Counted from the stretch's first letter, positions 1-9,068 are shown. The stretch: 64,000 bases of DNA from Vreelandella hamiltonii (GCF_014651775.1 NZ_BMXN01000003.1:1-64000), one strand, 5' to 3'. Numbers and translations: made by a program. The notes: a model not told the origin generated them from the sequence alone.

Positions 1-120
1 TATGTTGGGCATGGCACTGTCTGGGTGAATGGCGATAATGGCTATATTGCCATGCAGGTCAGTGGGTTAGAAGTGCTTCCGGGGGCCGGTCTCACGGATT
101 CAGGACTCACCAAAACTTAG
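1..120 (+). CDS. C-terminal end of an unidentified protein (partial)
   Basis: An open frame runs from the first base of the window to a TAG at 118-120, giving 39 residues and cut off at its 5' end. The visible part is glycine-rich with alternating hydrophobic residues (for example GHGTVWVNGDNGYIAMQV) and ends in GLTDSGLTKT. This is compatible with the beta-rich end of a secreted or repeat protein, but no motif identifies it. It is followed by an AT-rich spacer without a clear terminator. A short edge frame could also be open by chance. Confidence 0.35.
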   Translation, partial: YVGHGTVWVNGDNGYIAMQVSGLEVLPGAGLTDSGLTKT

Positions 121-261
121 GAAATCTAATCAGCCAAAAACTTCACCATCAGACAATATTACTAGAGCCATCCTATGCTTTTAATATGACATTTTAAGTT
201 CAACAAGCCACTCACCGCCTCGACGTTGTTTAAGCATCAAATATATTTTCACCTTATCACC
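121..261. other. AT-rich intergenic spacer
   Basis: The 141 bases between the partial gene and the diguanylate cyclase are clearly more AT-rich than the surrounding genes. I see no RNA gene, repeat or convincing intrinsic terminator here, although both flanking genes end in it. Confidence 0.5.
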
Positions 262-1527
262 TCAGCCATCCGTACATACCACTACCCGATCACGCCCTGC
301 TCGCTTGCCCACATATAACAGTTCATCGGCGCGCTGGATCAGGTCTTCAAGTTCACTATGGCCATCCTGGGCAGTGGCTACACCAATAGTCACGCTCAGG
401 CGCAGCGATGCCATGTCGCCCGTACTGGCCAGTTCTGCTACCCGCTGCTTCAAGCGTTCGGCTACCTGCTGAGCATCGCTGGCAGTCGTATTGGGCAAAG
501 CGACGATGAACTCTTCCCCACCAAAGCGGCCGATGACATCACCCGGCCGCAGCGACTGCTCGCATACCTCGGCAATACGCGTCAGCACCCAGTCACCATA
601 GAGATGTCCCCAGGTATCGTTGATGCGCTTGAAATGGTCCACATCGATCATGAACAAGCTAAAAGGCGCTTTCTCGACGCCACAGCGCTGCAACGATTTG
701 TTGGCCAGCATCATGAAGTGCGCACGGTTATTGAGCCGCGTCAGCGCATCGTGCTCGGCCACGTGGCGCAACTGTTCTTCCAATGCTTTTCGGCGAGCTA
801 TTTCCTGATGCAGTAGCTGGTTCTGACCACGCTCTTCACAAAGCAGGGCATACTGCTTGCGCTGTAGGCTCTCAAGGCGCAACAGGGCGCAGAACCCCAC
901 CACGACGCCCATGATCAATAGCAGCGCAATACGCAATGCAACAATGGCATCGATACCCGTAAATTGCAGTGCCGCCAAAAGAAATCCAATATTCAAGAAC
1001 AGGCTAGCGGGCAGCGCCACGGTGAGCAGATTAGGGATCAACAGAAAAAACGCCATGGTAGCGACCACCACCGCCGTGATTTGAGTAGGCAGGCTTTCAG
1101 GGCGCAGCGGAACGATCAGGATGACGCCAGTGGCCAGCACCCATAATGGCAGCGCATGCAGCCAGTGGCGGTAGACATTCCCACCCCAATGCCTCACGAA
1201 AAATGCCACCCACAAACAGCTCCCAACCACCACCGCACGCATGGCCATTATTCTTTGGAACCGCTCACCGGGTCCCAACAAAAAGTAATCAGAAATAGCG
1301 AACATGGCGAATACCAGCGCCGCCACACTGACAGCGAGGCTAAACGTATGCCGTGCCCCCTCCATCATGGTGCGACGATAATCCTGCTCCAGCATGGCGT
1401 CGCAGAATTGTCCCGTCCATTCATGTACGCGATATTGTTGTTTTAATGCCAACTCCGCCACTCCCTTCAGTATCGCGGCCATATTATTGTGGGCCGATAC
1501 GTGCATGTATCGGCCAAAATGGCTCAC
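262..1527 (-). CDS. Membrane-bound diguanylate cyclase (GGDEF domain)
   Basis: Predicted to make cyclic-di-GMP from two GTP at the inner membrane. The 421-residue protein has an N-terminal half with about six hydrophobic segments (roughly residues 60-220), a short coiled linker (about 225-255) and a C-terminal GGDEF domain. The active-site motif GGEEF is at about 336-340. An RxxD inhibitory site (RPGD, 327-330) sits the usual five residues upstream, so product inhibition is expected. No EAL domain follows. The first codon of the open frame is GTG at 1525-1527. In-frame ATGs lie about 8 and 16 codons further in, so the exact start is uncertain. The gene stands alone, divergent from panE. The signal sensed by the membrane part cannot be told from sequence. 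Confidence 0.9.
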   Translation of the reverse strand: MSHFGRYMHVSAHNNMAAILKGVAELALKQQYRVHEWTGQFCDAMLEQDYRRTMMEGARHTFSLAVSVAALVFAMFAISDYFLLGPGERFQRIMAMRAVVVGSCLWVAFFVRHWGGNVYRHWLHALPLWVLATGVILIVPLRPESLPTQITAVVVATMAFFLLIPNLLTVALPASLFLNIGFLLAALQFTGIDAIVALRIALLLIMGVVVGFCALLRLESLQRKQYALLCEERGQNQLLHQEIARRKALEEQLRHVAEHDALTRLNNRAHFMMLANKSLQRCGVEKAPFSLFMIDVDHFKRINDTWGHLYGDWVLTRIAEVCEQSLRPGDVIGRFGGEEFIVALPNTTASDAQQVAERLKQRVAELASTGDMASLRLSVTIGVATAQDGHSELEDLIQRADELLYVGKRAGRDRVVVCTDG

Positions 1528-1688
1528 GAAATCACGATGCAGGCTCCCCTACTGCGCCTGCGGTTTGGGCTTACGATACACTGCTTGCCGCGCATAAGGT
1601 TAGACGAGGTTTCCACGTTTCCAGCGTTCGTCCATCCACCATGCGAGCTACCTGACTCTCAACACGATAAGCTTGACGCACACCCTCG

Positions 1689-2624
1689 ATGACGGCTTGT
1701 ACCATGACCACCCACTGGATTCTTGGCCCCGGGGCCATCGGCCGCTTGTTGGCACATTCACTGGCACCGCTTGCTGAGGTGGCCGTCATTGGCCGTCGCC
1801 CACTGCCTGGGCAGCAAATACTGACCACGCCGGAAGGCGAAACACGTGCGCAACACTTACCTTCGTTCACCGCTGAACGATTGGCGGCTGGTGCGGCGGC
1901 ACCGCCAGCTTTCGTGCACATCACTACCAAAGCGATGGTTGCCGAGGCGGCGCTGGCGAGTGTCGCCTGCGTACTGCCCCCCTCGACTCCCCTGGTGCTA
2001 TGGCAAAACGGTTTTTATGCCCAGCCGCGCATCAGCCAAACGTGGCACGGCCCGGTGCTGTGTGCGACGACCACGCAAGGCGCTTATGTAACCGGCGATG
2101 ATCGTGTCGTCCACGCTGGTCGCGGGCCTACGTTTGTGGGGGATTTGGACAATCAGCACACAGCATTAGCGACCACCCTGGCAGCACTGCTGAGTAACGC
2201 CGGATTTACCGCCACGGCGGTAGGTGATACTCGCAGCCGCCTATGGCAGAAATTAGCGGTGAACGCGGCAATCAACCCGTTGGTAGCCCTGCATGGTGTG
2301 CGTAATGGAGCGCTGCGCGGCGATACCTACTCAGGCCGTGTGATAGCTGTGGTAGAGGAAGTGGCGACGATTCTAGAAAAAGAAGGTATTGCACCGCCAA
2401 ACGGTGGTGAAGGGAAAGCCGCTTGGCTGGCGTTGGTGTGGCAGGTGGTAGAAAACACCGCAAATAACAAGGCTTCGATGTTGCAGGATGTGGAGGCGAG
2501 GCGGCTTACCGAACGCGGCGCTATTTTGGGGCCGTTGATCGAGAGCGCGGAACGGCATGGGCTGGGGTGTGAGGTGTTGAAAGGGTTGGATCAGGAGCTG
2601 GCGTTGCTGGAGGCGGAGTTTTAA
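1689..2624 (+). CDS. panE: 2-dehydropantoate 2-reductase
   Basis: Reduces 2-dehydropantoate (ketopantoate) to pantoate with NADPH in pantothenate and coenzyme A synthesis. The 311-residue length is normal for the family. A Rossmann nucleotide-binding motif (LGPGAIGRLLA) lies at about residues 12-22. A KLAVNAAINPL block near residue 195 carries the conserved lysine and asparagine of the catalytic region. An ATG at 1704 (starting MTTHWILG) fits the family start as well as the ATG at 1689, and neither has a strong ribosome binding site. The gene is monocistronic and converges on the glutathione transferase gene, with a REP-like element between them. Some family members reduce other 2-oxo acids, but the pantoate role is most likely. 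Confidence 0.85.
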   Translation: MTACTMTTHWILGPGAIGRLLAHSLAPLAEVAVIGRRPLPGQQILTTPEGETRAQHLPSFTAERLAAGAAAPPAFVHITTKAMVAEAALASVACVLPPSTPLVLWQNGFYAQPRISQTWHGPVLCATTTQGAYVTGDDRVVHAGRGPTFVGDLDNQHTALATTLAALLSNAGFTATAVGDTRSRLWQKLAVNAAINPLVALHGVRNGALRGDTYSGRVIAVVEEVATILEKEGIAPPNGGEGKAAWLALVWQVVENTANNKASMLQDVEARRLTERGAILGPLIESAERHGLGCEVLKGLDQELALLEAEF

Positions 2625-2647
2625 TTGGGTTTGGGTGGTTTGATCGT

Positions 2648-2673
2648 CGCGCGCTAAAGCGCCCTCCCACAAA
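2648..2673. repeat. REP-like palindromic element (copy 1)
   Basis: On the minus strand this reads GTGGGAGGGCGCTTTAGCGC and onward, a short GCGCT/AGCGC hairpin flanked by a GTGGGAG head. That layout is typical of gammaproteobacterial REP elements. It lies in the spacer between two convergent genes, a usual REP location. A diverged second copy lies at 3494-3519. Confidence 0.5.
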
Positions 2674-2758
2674 CACACCCAAAGTGAGTGCTGTACTAAC
2701 GGCCAACAGATTGATTGAGCATGACGACAGCCGCCCCGGCAGTTGCGCCCCCTTTCCT

Positions 2759-3385
2759 TCACGTTACAGGAATCATCACGACCTTACGGTACGCGGGGCG
2801 TTCGGCGAGCTGCTCTGTCCAGCGCTGTAGATGGGGGTAGGTTGACCAGGTGAGGCCGCTGTTGAAGAGGTTGTAGGTGAACGGGGCGATGGCGATATCG
2901 GCCAGGCCGAAGTCTTCACCGGAGAACCAGGGCTGCTGGCTCAACGTGGTGTCCAGTTGAGCGAAGAGTTTTTCACAAGTGGCGATGGCGGGATCGAGTA
3001 CCTGACTGTCGCGCTGCTCGGGTGGAGTGCGTACATAGCCCATCAGAATGGTGCGATGGGCAGGCGTGAGCAGACTGGTCGACCAGTCCATCCACTTTTC
3101 CATGCGTGCCCGCTGGGCGGGTGCCTCGATCCATAAAGGGTTGGGGCCGTACTGCGCCGCCAGGTAGCGAAGAATGGTATTGGACTCCCACAGCAGGCTT
3201 TGAGTGGCGTCATCCTTGAGCAGGGGTACCAGGCCACTGGGGTTCATGGCGAGGTATTCCGGCGTGTCGTTTACCCCGTATTGCAGACCTGCCATGATCT
3301 GCTCGTACGGCAGTTGCAGCTCTTCCAGTGCCCAGAGCACTTTCTTGACGTTGGTGGAGTTGTTGCGGCCCCAAAGTGTAATCAT
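2759..3385 (-). CDS. Glutathione S-transferase family protein
   Basis: A cytosolic glutathione transferase-like protein of 208 residues. The N-terminal thioredoxin-fold domain (about 1-80) begins [16 protein letters not shown], with Ser/Asn at the glutathione-activating position. It contains the conserved NPSGLVPLL cis-proline loop and the [11 protein letters not shown] motif that binds the gamma-glutamyl group. The C-terminal helical domain includes [13 protein letters not shown], the conserved N-capping box. I chose the ATG at 3383-3385. The open frame extends 23 codons further upstream, but that extension is low-complexity and unlike the family. The substrate is unknown. Confidence 0.85.
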   Translation of the reverse strand: MITLWGRNNSTNVKKVLWALEELQLPYEQIMAGLQYGVNDTPEYLAMNPSGLVPLLKDDATQSLLWESNTILRYLAAQYGPNPLWIEAPAQRARMEKWMDWSTSLLTPAHRTILMGYVRTPPEQRDSQVLDPAIATCEKLFAQLDTTLSQQPWFSGEDFGLADIAIAPFTYNLFNSGLTWSTYPHLQRWTEQLAERPAYRKVVMIPVT

Positions 3386-3493
3386 GGCAGTCCTTGTGTT
3401 TGGCTCAATCGGTTGTTGAGTGTGCCTTGGGTGGGTGTGAGTGGTGAATGGCATACTTACGGGGCAAGGGGCTTAGTCAAGGGATTAGCCAAC

Positions 3494-3519
3494 CGGTCGC
3501 GAGCTAAAGCTGCCTACCA
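3494..3519. repeat. REP-like palindromic element (copy 2)
   Basis: The reverse complement carries GGCAGCTTTAGCTCGCGACC, matching copy 1 in layout and in much of its sequence (GCTTTAGC core, CGCGA tail). The hairpin AGCT-AA-AGCT is shorter than in copy 1. It lies in the spacer between the glutathione transferase and mmsB genes. Confidence 0.4.
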
Positions 3520-3585
3520 CCCCACCCATATGCCCATACTCACGACTCACTTTTTACGACTCACTCCTCACTCTTTATCACTCAA

Positions 3586-4482
3586 CTACTCGCTTTTATC
3601 CTGATACAGCTTGAGCAGGCTGGAGAAATCGAGTTTGCCGTTGCCACCCGCCTTGTGCAAGGTGAACAGCGCTCGGGCAGCGGAGCCCATGGGAATGGCA
3701 GCGGCGCTTTGCTGGCTGACATCCATGGCCAGGCCCAGGTCCTTGATCATCAGATCCACCTGGAAGCCGCCCTGATAACCTTTGGAGGCGGGAGCGTTTT
3801 CCATGACTCCCGGATAGGGGTTGTAGACGTTGAGCGCCCAGTTGCCACCGGAACTCTGCTTCATGATTTCCGACAGCACGGCGGGGTTCAGGCCGTTCTT
3901 GACGCCCATGTTGATGGCTTCACAGGTGCCTGCCATGAGGATCGAGAGCAGCATGTTGTTGCATACCTTGGCCACCTGCCCTGCCCCGTGGTCTCCGGCG
4001 TGGAAGATGTTCTTGCCCATGGCCTGCAGCACGGGCTGCGCCTGAGTGAACTGGACATCCGAACCGCCCACGATGAAGGTCAGCGTGCCCGCCTGGGCAC
4101 CGCCCACGCCACCGGAGACTGGCGCATCCACGAAGCCGATGCCCTTTTCAGCGCCAGCGGCGGCGACTTGACGCGCGGTGTCGGCGTCGATGGTCGAGCA
4201 ATCGATCACCAGGGCGCCCGCCTTGATGACGTCGAACAGCGGCGCGTCGCCCTCCATGTACAGCCCCCGCACATGTTTGCCCGCCGGCAACATGGAGATC
4301 ACGAAATCGGCATCGGCCGCTGCGGCCTGGGCGGTGGCGGCGGTGTCACAGCCTTGGGCACGGGCGGTTTCCAAGGCCTCGGCGGCCAGGTCGAAGGCCC
4401 GCACTTGAAAACCGGCTTTCACGAGATTGGCTGCCATGGGGCCGCCCATATTACCCAGGCCGATGAAGGCTACGCTGGTCAT
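3586..4482 (-). CDS. mmsB: 3-hydroxyisobutyrate dehydrogenase
   Basis: Oxidises 3-hydroxyisobutyrate to methylmalonate semialdehyde with NAD in valine breakdown. The 298-residue length is typical. The N-terminal Rossmann motif is FIGLGNMGGPMAANL (residues 6-20). The substrate loop DAPVSGGVGGAQAGTL lies near residue 120. The conserved catalytic-lysine segment GAGQVAKVCNN lies near residue 170. These separate it from phosphogluconate dehydrogenase and fit the 3-hydroxyisobutyrate branch. It is the last of three leftward genes that together carry isobutyryl-CoA to methylmalonate semialdehyde. A methylmalonate-semialdehyde dehydrogenase (mmsA) is not in the window. Confidence 0.92.
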   Translation of the reverse strand: MTSVAFIGLGNMGGPMAANLVKAGFQVRAFDLAAEALETARAQGCDTAATAQAAAADADFVISMLPAGKHVRGLYMEGDAPLFDVIKAGALVIDCSTIDADTARQVAAAGAEKGIGFVDAPVSGGVGGAQAGTLTFIVGGSDVQFTQAQPVLQAMGKNIFHAGDHGAGQVAKVCNNMLLSILMAGTCEAINMGVKNGLNPAVLSEIMKQSSGGNWALNVYNPYPGVMENAPASKGYQGGFQVDLMIKDLGLAMDVSQQSAAAIPMGSAARALFTLHKAGGNGKLDFSSLLKLYQDKSE

Positions 4483-4548
4483 GTTGTTATCCTTGTTGAG
4501 ATTGGTCAGCAGTCGATTGAATAGCGCTCTCGAAAGAGACAGCGCGCG

Positions 4549-5664
4549 TTATTGAAGATCCGCCAGAGGGCTGGTCTCCCAGGGGGATGTCAGCAACTCC
4601 TCCATGAAGCTGGGCGGCACCGCGGCCACGTCCGGGAAACGCCAGCGCGGCTGGCCATCCTTGTCGACCAGTAGTGCACGCACGCCTTCGGGGAACTCCT
4701 CATGGCGGCAGCACTGCACGGAAAGCGCCAGCTCGAACTGGAACACTTCAGCCAGCGACATGTGCCGGGCGCGCTTGAGCTGCTCATCGATCAGCCGCAA
4801 AGAGATCGGGCTGCCATGGGCCAGAGTGCGCTGGGCTTTACTGAACCACTGGTCGTCGCTGTCGACTCCCAGCACCGCCGCCACCTGCTGCTCGACGGTA
4901 TCGTGGTCCATCAGCTCGCGTATCAGTGAAGACGCCTTGTAGACAGGCGCTTCCAGCTCGGCAAACGCCGCCTGAGAAGCCTGCTCCAACTCGCGCAACA
5001 CGCGGTTGACCACGCCATGAGCGTCGGTTTTCTCCCCCTCTCCCCAGCGGGCGTCCAGCAGCGCCTGGGCCAACGCCTCGCGGTGGTGGCTGGCAATTGC
5101 TCGATCTGCCAGACCCAGATGCAGCGCATCGGGGGCATTGATCTGGCCTCCGGTCATGGCCAGAAAACGCCCGGTGCCATTGGGCAGGCGATTGAGAAAC
5201 CAGCTGGCCCCCACATCGGGGTACAGGCCAATGGTCACTTCCGGCATGGCCAGCCGCGACGTTTCAGTGACGATACGGTGGCTGCTGGCACTGAGCAGCC
5301 CCATGCCACCGCCCATCACGATGCCATGCCCCCAGCAGATGATCGGCTTGGCGAAGGTGTGCATCAGGTAGTCGAGCCGATATTCACGCTCGAAGAAACG
5401 CTCGGGGAAGTCCGGCTCACCATCGCCGGTGATGGCCTTGTAGAGATTGACCACGTCGCCCCCTGCACAGAAGGCTTTTTCGCCTGCGCTGTCCAGCAGA
5501 ATGGCCACCACACGCTCATCCTCCTGCCACTGGGTCAAGCGGGGCAGCAGCGCGTCGATCATCTCCAGGGTCAGCGCATTCAGCGAACGCTCGGCGTTGA
5601 GCGTGATCTCGCCGATCACATGGCCGTCCTGGGTCGTGTGCTCTTCAAACAGTACGCAACTCAT
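4549..5664 (-). CDS. 3-hydroxyisobutyryl-CoA hydrolase (crotonase fold)
   Basis: Expected to hydrolyse 3-hydroxyisobutyryl-CoA to free 3-hydroxyisobutyrate, the step before MmsB. The protein has 371 residues, longer than simple enoyl-CoA hydratases (about 260) and matching the hydrolase subfamily. Visible signatures are AFCAGGDVVNLY (oxyanion hole, near 68), GHGIVMGGGMGL (near 112) and MPEVTIGLYPDVGASWFL (near 140), all typical of HIBCH proteins. The ATG at 5662-5664 gives MSCVLFEE, and the 21 extra codons upstream lack family similarity. It lies between the acyl-CoA dehydrogenase and mmsB genes with short spacers, so co-transcription is likely. The enoyl-CoA hydratase needed between dehydrogenase and hydrolase is not adjacent. 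Confidence 0.88.
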   Translation of the reverse strand: MSCVLFEEHTTQDGHVIGEITLNAERSLNALTLEMIDALLPRLTQWQEDERVVAILLDSAGEKAFCAGGDVVNLYKAITGDGEPDFPERFFEREYRLDYLMHTFAKPIICWGHGIVMGGGMGLLSASSHRIVTETSRLAMPEVTIGLYPDVGASWFLNRLPNGTGRFLAMTGGQINAPDALHLGLADRAIASHHREALAQALLDARWGEGEKTDAHGVVNRVLRELEQASQAAFAELEAPVYKASSLIRELMDHDTVEQQVAAVLGVDSDDQWFSKAQRTLAHGSPISLRLIDEQLKRARHMSLAEVFQFELALSVQCCRHEEFPEGVRALLVDKDGQPRWRFPDVAAVPPSFMEELLTSPWETSPLADLQ

Positions 5665-5695
5665 TGCCTCATCCTTATCTGCTCGGGCGCCGGGG

Positions 5696-6850
5696 CTACA
5701 GTTCGGCGGCGCCATCGGCCAGCACACGGCGGGATATGATCAGCCGCATGATCTCGTTGGTGCCTTCCAGAATGCGGTGTACGCGGGTATCACGCACGTA
5801 GCGCTCCATGGGGTACTCCTTGATGTAGCCATTGCCACCGTAAAGCTGCAAGGCTTCATCGCACACCTTGAACCCTACATCCGTGGCAAACCGCTTGGCC
5901 ATGGCGCAGTAGGCCGTGGCATCCGGGTGGCCAGCGTCCAGCTTGGCCGCGGCCATGCGCACCAGTTGGCGGGCAGCCACCAGCTCGGTCACCATGTCGG
6001 CCAAACGGAACTGCAGGGCCTGGAAATCGGCCAGTCGCTTGCCGAACTGCTTGCGCTCCAGCAGGTATTCACGGGCTTTGTTGAGCGCTTGCTGGGCGGT
6101 GCCGATCGAGCAGGTGGCAATATTGATGCGTCCACCGTCCAGCCCCTTCATGGCGATCTTGAAGCCGTCGCCTTCCTTACCCAGCAGGTGGCTGGCAGGC
6201 ACACGCACGTCTTCGAAGGTAATCATCCGGGTGGGCTGGCTATTCCAACCCATCTTGTCTTCCTTGCGGCCGTAGCTGATCCCGTCACTCTGGGCATCCA
6301 CGGCAAAGGCAGACACACCGCCCGCCCCTTCGCCGCCGGTACGGGCCATCACCACCAGGAAATCGGTGCTGCCTGCCCCGGAAATGAACATCTTGCTGCC
6401 ATTCAGCACGTAATGCTCACCGTCGCGCCGGGCGGTGGTCTTGAGCGATGCGGCGTCGGAGCCCGCGTTGGGCTCGGTCAGGCAGTAGGAGCCCAGCAGC
6501 TCACCGGTCGCCAATCGCTCGCCCCACTGCTCCACGGCTTCTGGCGTGCCGAAATCCGCCAGCATCCAGGTCACCATGTTGTGGATGGTGAGGTATGCCG
6601 TAGTGGAGGTGCAGCCCATGGAGAGTTGCTCGAAAATGATGCTGGCATCCAGCCGCGAAAGCCCCAGCCCGCCCACACGCTCCGGGGCATACAGGGAGCA
6701 GAACCCCAACTCGCCTGCCTTGCGAATCACGTCCACCGGGAAAAAAGCCTCGGCATCCCATTTAGCGGCGTGGGGCTCCAGCTCATTCTGGGCAAACCCA
6801 CGCGCCATATCGGCAAAGGCAACCTGGTCTTCACTCAGCTCAAAATTCAT
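5696..6850 (-). CDS. Acyl-CoA dehydrogenase, probably isobutyryl-CoA dehydrogenase
   Basis: FAD-dependent alpha,beta-dehydrogenation of a short branched acyl-CoA. At 384 residues it has the usual N-terminal helical, middle beta and C-terminal helical acyl-CoA dehydrogenase domains. Visible motifs are CLTEPNAGSDAASLKT (FAD/substrate loop, near 130) and QLYGGNGYIKEYPMER (near 340). The catalytic glutamate falls at about residue 362 in ILEGTNEIMR, the position used by short-chain and isobutyryl-CoA enzymes but not by isovaleryl-CoA dehydrogenase. Valine-branch neighbours (hydroxyisobutyryl-CoA hydrolase, mmsB) support isobutyryl-CoA as substrate, though 2-methylbutyryl-CoA is possible. It is the first gene of the leftward valine operon, with a LiuR-like site about 70 bases upstream. 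Confidence 0.85.
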   Translation of the reverse strand: MNFELSEDQVAFADMARGFAQNELEPHAAKWDAEAFFPVDVIRKAGELGFCSLYAPERVGGLGLSRLDASIIFEQLSMGCTSTTAYLTIHNMVTWMLADFGTPEAVEQWGERLATGELLGSYCLTEPNAGSDAASLKTTARRDGEHYVLNGSKMFISGAGSTDFLVVMARTGGEGAGGVSAFAVDAQSDGISYGRKEDKMGWNSQPTRMITFEDVRVPASHLLGKEGDGFKIAMKGLDGGRINIATCSIGTAQQALNKAREYLLERKQFGKRLADFQALQFRLADMVTELVAARQLVRMAAAKLDAGHPDATAYCAMAKRFATDVGFKVCDEALQLYGGNGYIKEYPMERYVRDTRVHRILEGTNEIMRLIISRRVLADGAAEL

Positions 6851-6921
6851 GGCGGTCTCCGCTGCGGCGAGCCCCTGAACTCAGTCAGAAGCCTCGCCCA
6901 CTATTATCGTTATCGGTCACG

Positions 6922-6937
6922 TTGACGTTTACGTTAA
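6922..6937. promoter_or_regulatory. Probable LiuR operator upstream of the valine-degradation genes
   Basis: TTGACGTTTACGTTAA matches 13 of 16 positions of the perfect palindrome upstream of liuR (12194-12209). On the minus strand it overlaps a plausible -35 (TTAACG), with GATAAC 17 bases further on as a candidate -10 for the acyl-CoA dehydrogenase gene. Control by LiuR is inferred from this similarity and from the known role of LiuR in branched-chain amino acid catabolism in proteobacteria. Confidence 0.55.
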
Positions 6938-7044
6938 CTTATATTTTTAGGCGGATTTGCGCAACCGAATCCCCCACGACCTTTGGCGTAGAAACGCCAC
7001 CCTACCCAAGCCAAGCCCCCTCAAGCCAGCTGCCGTCTCACCCA

Positions 7045-7070
7045 TAAAAAAGGGTGCCGCAAGGGCACCC
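7045..7070 (-). terminator. Intrinsic terminator after livM
   Basis: On the minus strand the hairpin GGGTGCC-CTTGC-GGCACCC is followed directly by six or seven T residues. It lies about 40 bases past the livM stop, so it should end the ABC importer transcript and separate it from the downstream valine genes. Confidence 0.85.
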
Positions 7071-7111
7071 AAATCCACAGACAGACGCAGTTTCTCGGCC
7101 CTTCCCGGGCG

Positions 7112-8113
7112 CTACTTGAAGTTCTTGCGGTATATCTTGGCCAGCTCGCCCACGATACCGCTGCGAAAGCTCAGCACACACACCACGAAAATGATGCCCA
7201 GGATGACGCTTACCCAGTTGCCCAGCGGCGATTGGGCCAGAATATGCTGCAGGCTGACCACCAGACCCGCCCCCATTACCGGCCCGAGCAGCGTACCCAC
7301 ACCGCCCAGCAGGGTCATCAGAATCACCTCGCCGGACATGTGCCAGTGAGCATCGGTAAGCGACGCCAGCTGGAACACCACGGTCTTGGTCGCCCCGGCC
7401 AGCCCGGCCAGCGCCGCCGACAGGACGAACGCCAGCAGCTTGTAGGCATCGACGTTGTAGCCCAACGAGATGGCACGGGGCTCGTTCTCACGGATGGCTT
7501 TGAGCACCTGCCCATAAGGGGAGTGCACGGTGCGCTGAATCAGAGCAAAGCCCAGCAGGAACACGGCAAACACGAAGTAGTACATGCTCAGGTTGTTGCG
7601 CAGGCTGATGAACCCGAACAGATGCCCTCTCGGTACCCCATGCAGGCCATCCTCTCCCCCTGTAAAGGGAGCCTGCACGAACACGAAGAACACCAGCTGA
7701 GCCAGCGCCAACGTGACCATGGCGAAGTAGATCCCCTGGCGGCGAATGGCCAGCAGCCCGAAACCTGCCCCCAACAGGGTAGCGGTCAGCGTGCCTGCCA
7801 GTATGCCCAGCTCCGGAGTCAGCCCCGGGTAACTGGCCAGCAGATACCCGGTCACGTAACCGCCCGTTGCCAGAAAGGCCGCATGGCCAAACGACAGCAG
7901 CCCGGCATACCCCAGCAACAGGTTGAAAGCGCAGGCAAACAGGGCAAAGCAGAGAATTTTCATCAAGAACACGGGGTAAGCGACGAAAGGCGCCACCAGC
8001 CCGACGACGATGAGTGCAAGGTAGAACATGTTGCGACGCAGCCTGGCCCGACGCTGACGCTCCTGCACGGCGGAAGGCAGCGCGACGGCTGATGAAGTAT
8101 GCGACGTTGCCAT
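7112..8113 (-). CDS. livM: Branched-chain amino acid-type ABC importer, LivM permease
   Basis: One of the two inner-membrane permeases of a hydrophobic-amino-acid (HAAT) family ABC importer. The 333 residues contain about eight to nine hydrophobic helices. The conserved LLLGYAGLLSFGHAAF block near residue 65 and SPYGQVLKAIRENEPRA near 200 form the coupling region that contacts the ATPases. Both are hallmarks of LivM. The gene begins 2 bases after the livH stop and ends at a strong terminator. The substrate is not proven. The neighbouring leucine and valine catabolic genes make branched-chain amino acids or related acids likely. Confidence 0.9.
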   Translation of the reverse strand: MATSHTSSAVALPSAVQERQRRARLRRNMFYLALIVVGLVAPFVAYPVFLMKILCFALFACAFNLLLGYAGLLSFGHAAFLATGGYVTGYLLASYPGLTPELGILAGTLTATLLGAGFGLLAIRRQGIYFAMVTLALAQLVFFVFVQAPFTGGEDGLHGVPRGHLFGFISLRNNLSMYYFVFAVFLLGFALIQRTVHSPYGQVLKAIRENEPRAISLGYNVDAYKLLAFVLSAALAGLAGATKTVVFQLASLTDAHWHMSGEVILMTLLGGVGTLLGPVMGAGLVVSLQHILAQSPLGNWVSVILGIIFVVCVLSFRSGIVGELAKIYRKNFK

Positions 8114-8115
8114 GA

Positions 8116-9003
8116 TTAAGCCTCCTTACCGAACAGCCCAGCGGGGCGTAACATGAGCACCAGGATCATGACCAGGAAAATGACCGTGTTGGAAGCTTCG
8201 GGGTAATACACCTTGGTCAATCCTTCGATGACTCCCATGCCCAATCCCGTCACGATAGCGCCCAGAATCGAGCCCATGCCGCCGATGACCACCACCGCAA
8301 ACACCACGATCAGCAGGCTGGAACCCATGGTGGGTGAAACGGGGTAAAGCGGTGCCGCCAGCACTCCGGCAAAGGCCGCCAGGCCCACGCCGAACCCGTA
8401 GGTCAAGGTGATCAACAGCGGAACGTTGACGCCAAACGCCTGCATCAATTGAGAGTTCTCGGTACCGGCCCGCAGATAGGCGCCCAGCCGCGTACGCTCG
8501 ATCATGAACCAGGTGAACAAGCACATGGCCAATGCCGCCACCAGCACCCAGGCCCGATAGGTGGGCAAGAACATGAAGCCCAGGTTGAGACCACCCTGCA
8601 GAATCTCCGGGGTGGCGTAACGCGCCCCGGAAACCCCGAAGAAGTTCACCAGAGTGCCTTCAAAAATCAGCGCCAACCCGAACGTCAGCAGCAATCCGTA
8701 CAGGTGGTCCAGGTGGGCAATGCGACGCAGCAGAAAACGCTCCATCAGCATGCCGAAACCACCCACCACTACGGGCACCAGCACCAGGGCCAGCCAGTAG
8801 TTGATACCCAGATAGCGAAAGCCCAGCAGCGCCGCGAAGGCGCCCAGCATGTACTGCGCCCCATGGGCAAAGTTGACGATCTTCAGTAGCCCGAAGATAA
8901 CCGCCAGGCCCAAGCTAAGCAGCGCATAAAAGGCTCCATTCACAAGCCCAAGCGTTAGCTGGCCCATGAAGACGGCCAGTGGCACGCCGAATATCATCGT
9001 CAT
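8116..9003 (-). CDS. livH: Branched-chain amino acid-type ABC importer, LivH permease
   Basis: Second permease of the importer, 295 residues with about eight membrane helices. Family motifs are GAFYALLSLGLAVIFGLLKIVNFAHGAQYMLGAF (in part, residues 24-58) and the coupling loop TRLGAYLRAGTENSQLMQAFGV near residue 175 (in part). It sits between the binding-protein gene and livM in the order binding protein-H-M. An in-frame ATG two codons downstream (MIFGVPL) is an equally possible start. Confidence 0.9.
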   Translation of the reverse strand: MTMIFGVPLAVFMGQLTLGLVNGAFYALLSLGLAVIFGLLKIVNFAHGAQYMLGAFAALLGFRYLGINYWLALVLVPVVVGGFGMLMERFLLRRIAHLDHLYGLLLTFGLALIFEGTLVNFFGVSGARYATPEILQGGLNLGFMFLPTYRAWVLVAALAMCLFTWFMIERTRLGAYLRAGTENSQLMQAFGVNVPLLITLTYGFGVGLAAFAGVLAAPLYPVSPTMGSSLLIVVFAVVVIGGMGSILGAIVTGLGMGVIEGLTKVYYPEASNTVIFLVMILVLMLRPAGLFGKEA

Positions 9004-9068
9004 GGTGTGATTCTCCTTGTCACCAGGCGGGGGCTGCCCGCCTGGTGCTGTTCAGCGTGATGTGCCGA

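Noticed and set aside
3655-4524. 289-codon open frame antisense to mmsB
   Set aside because: It mirrors a well-supported gene in a high-GC region where the antisense frame stays open through codon bias. It has no ribosome binding site or recognisable domain.
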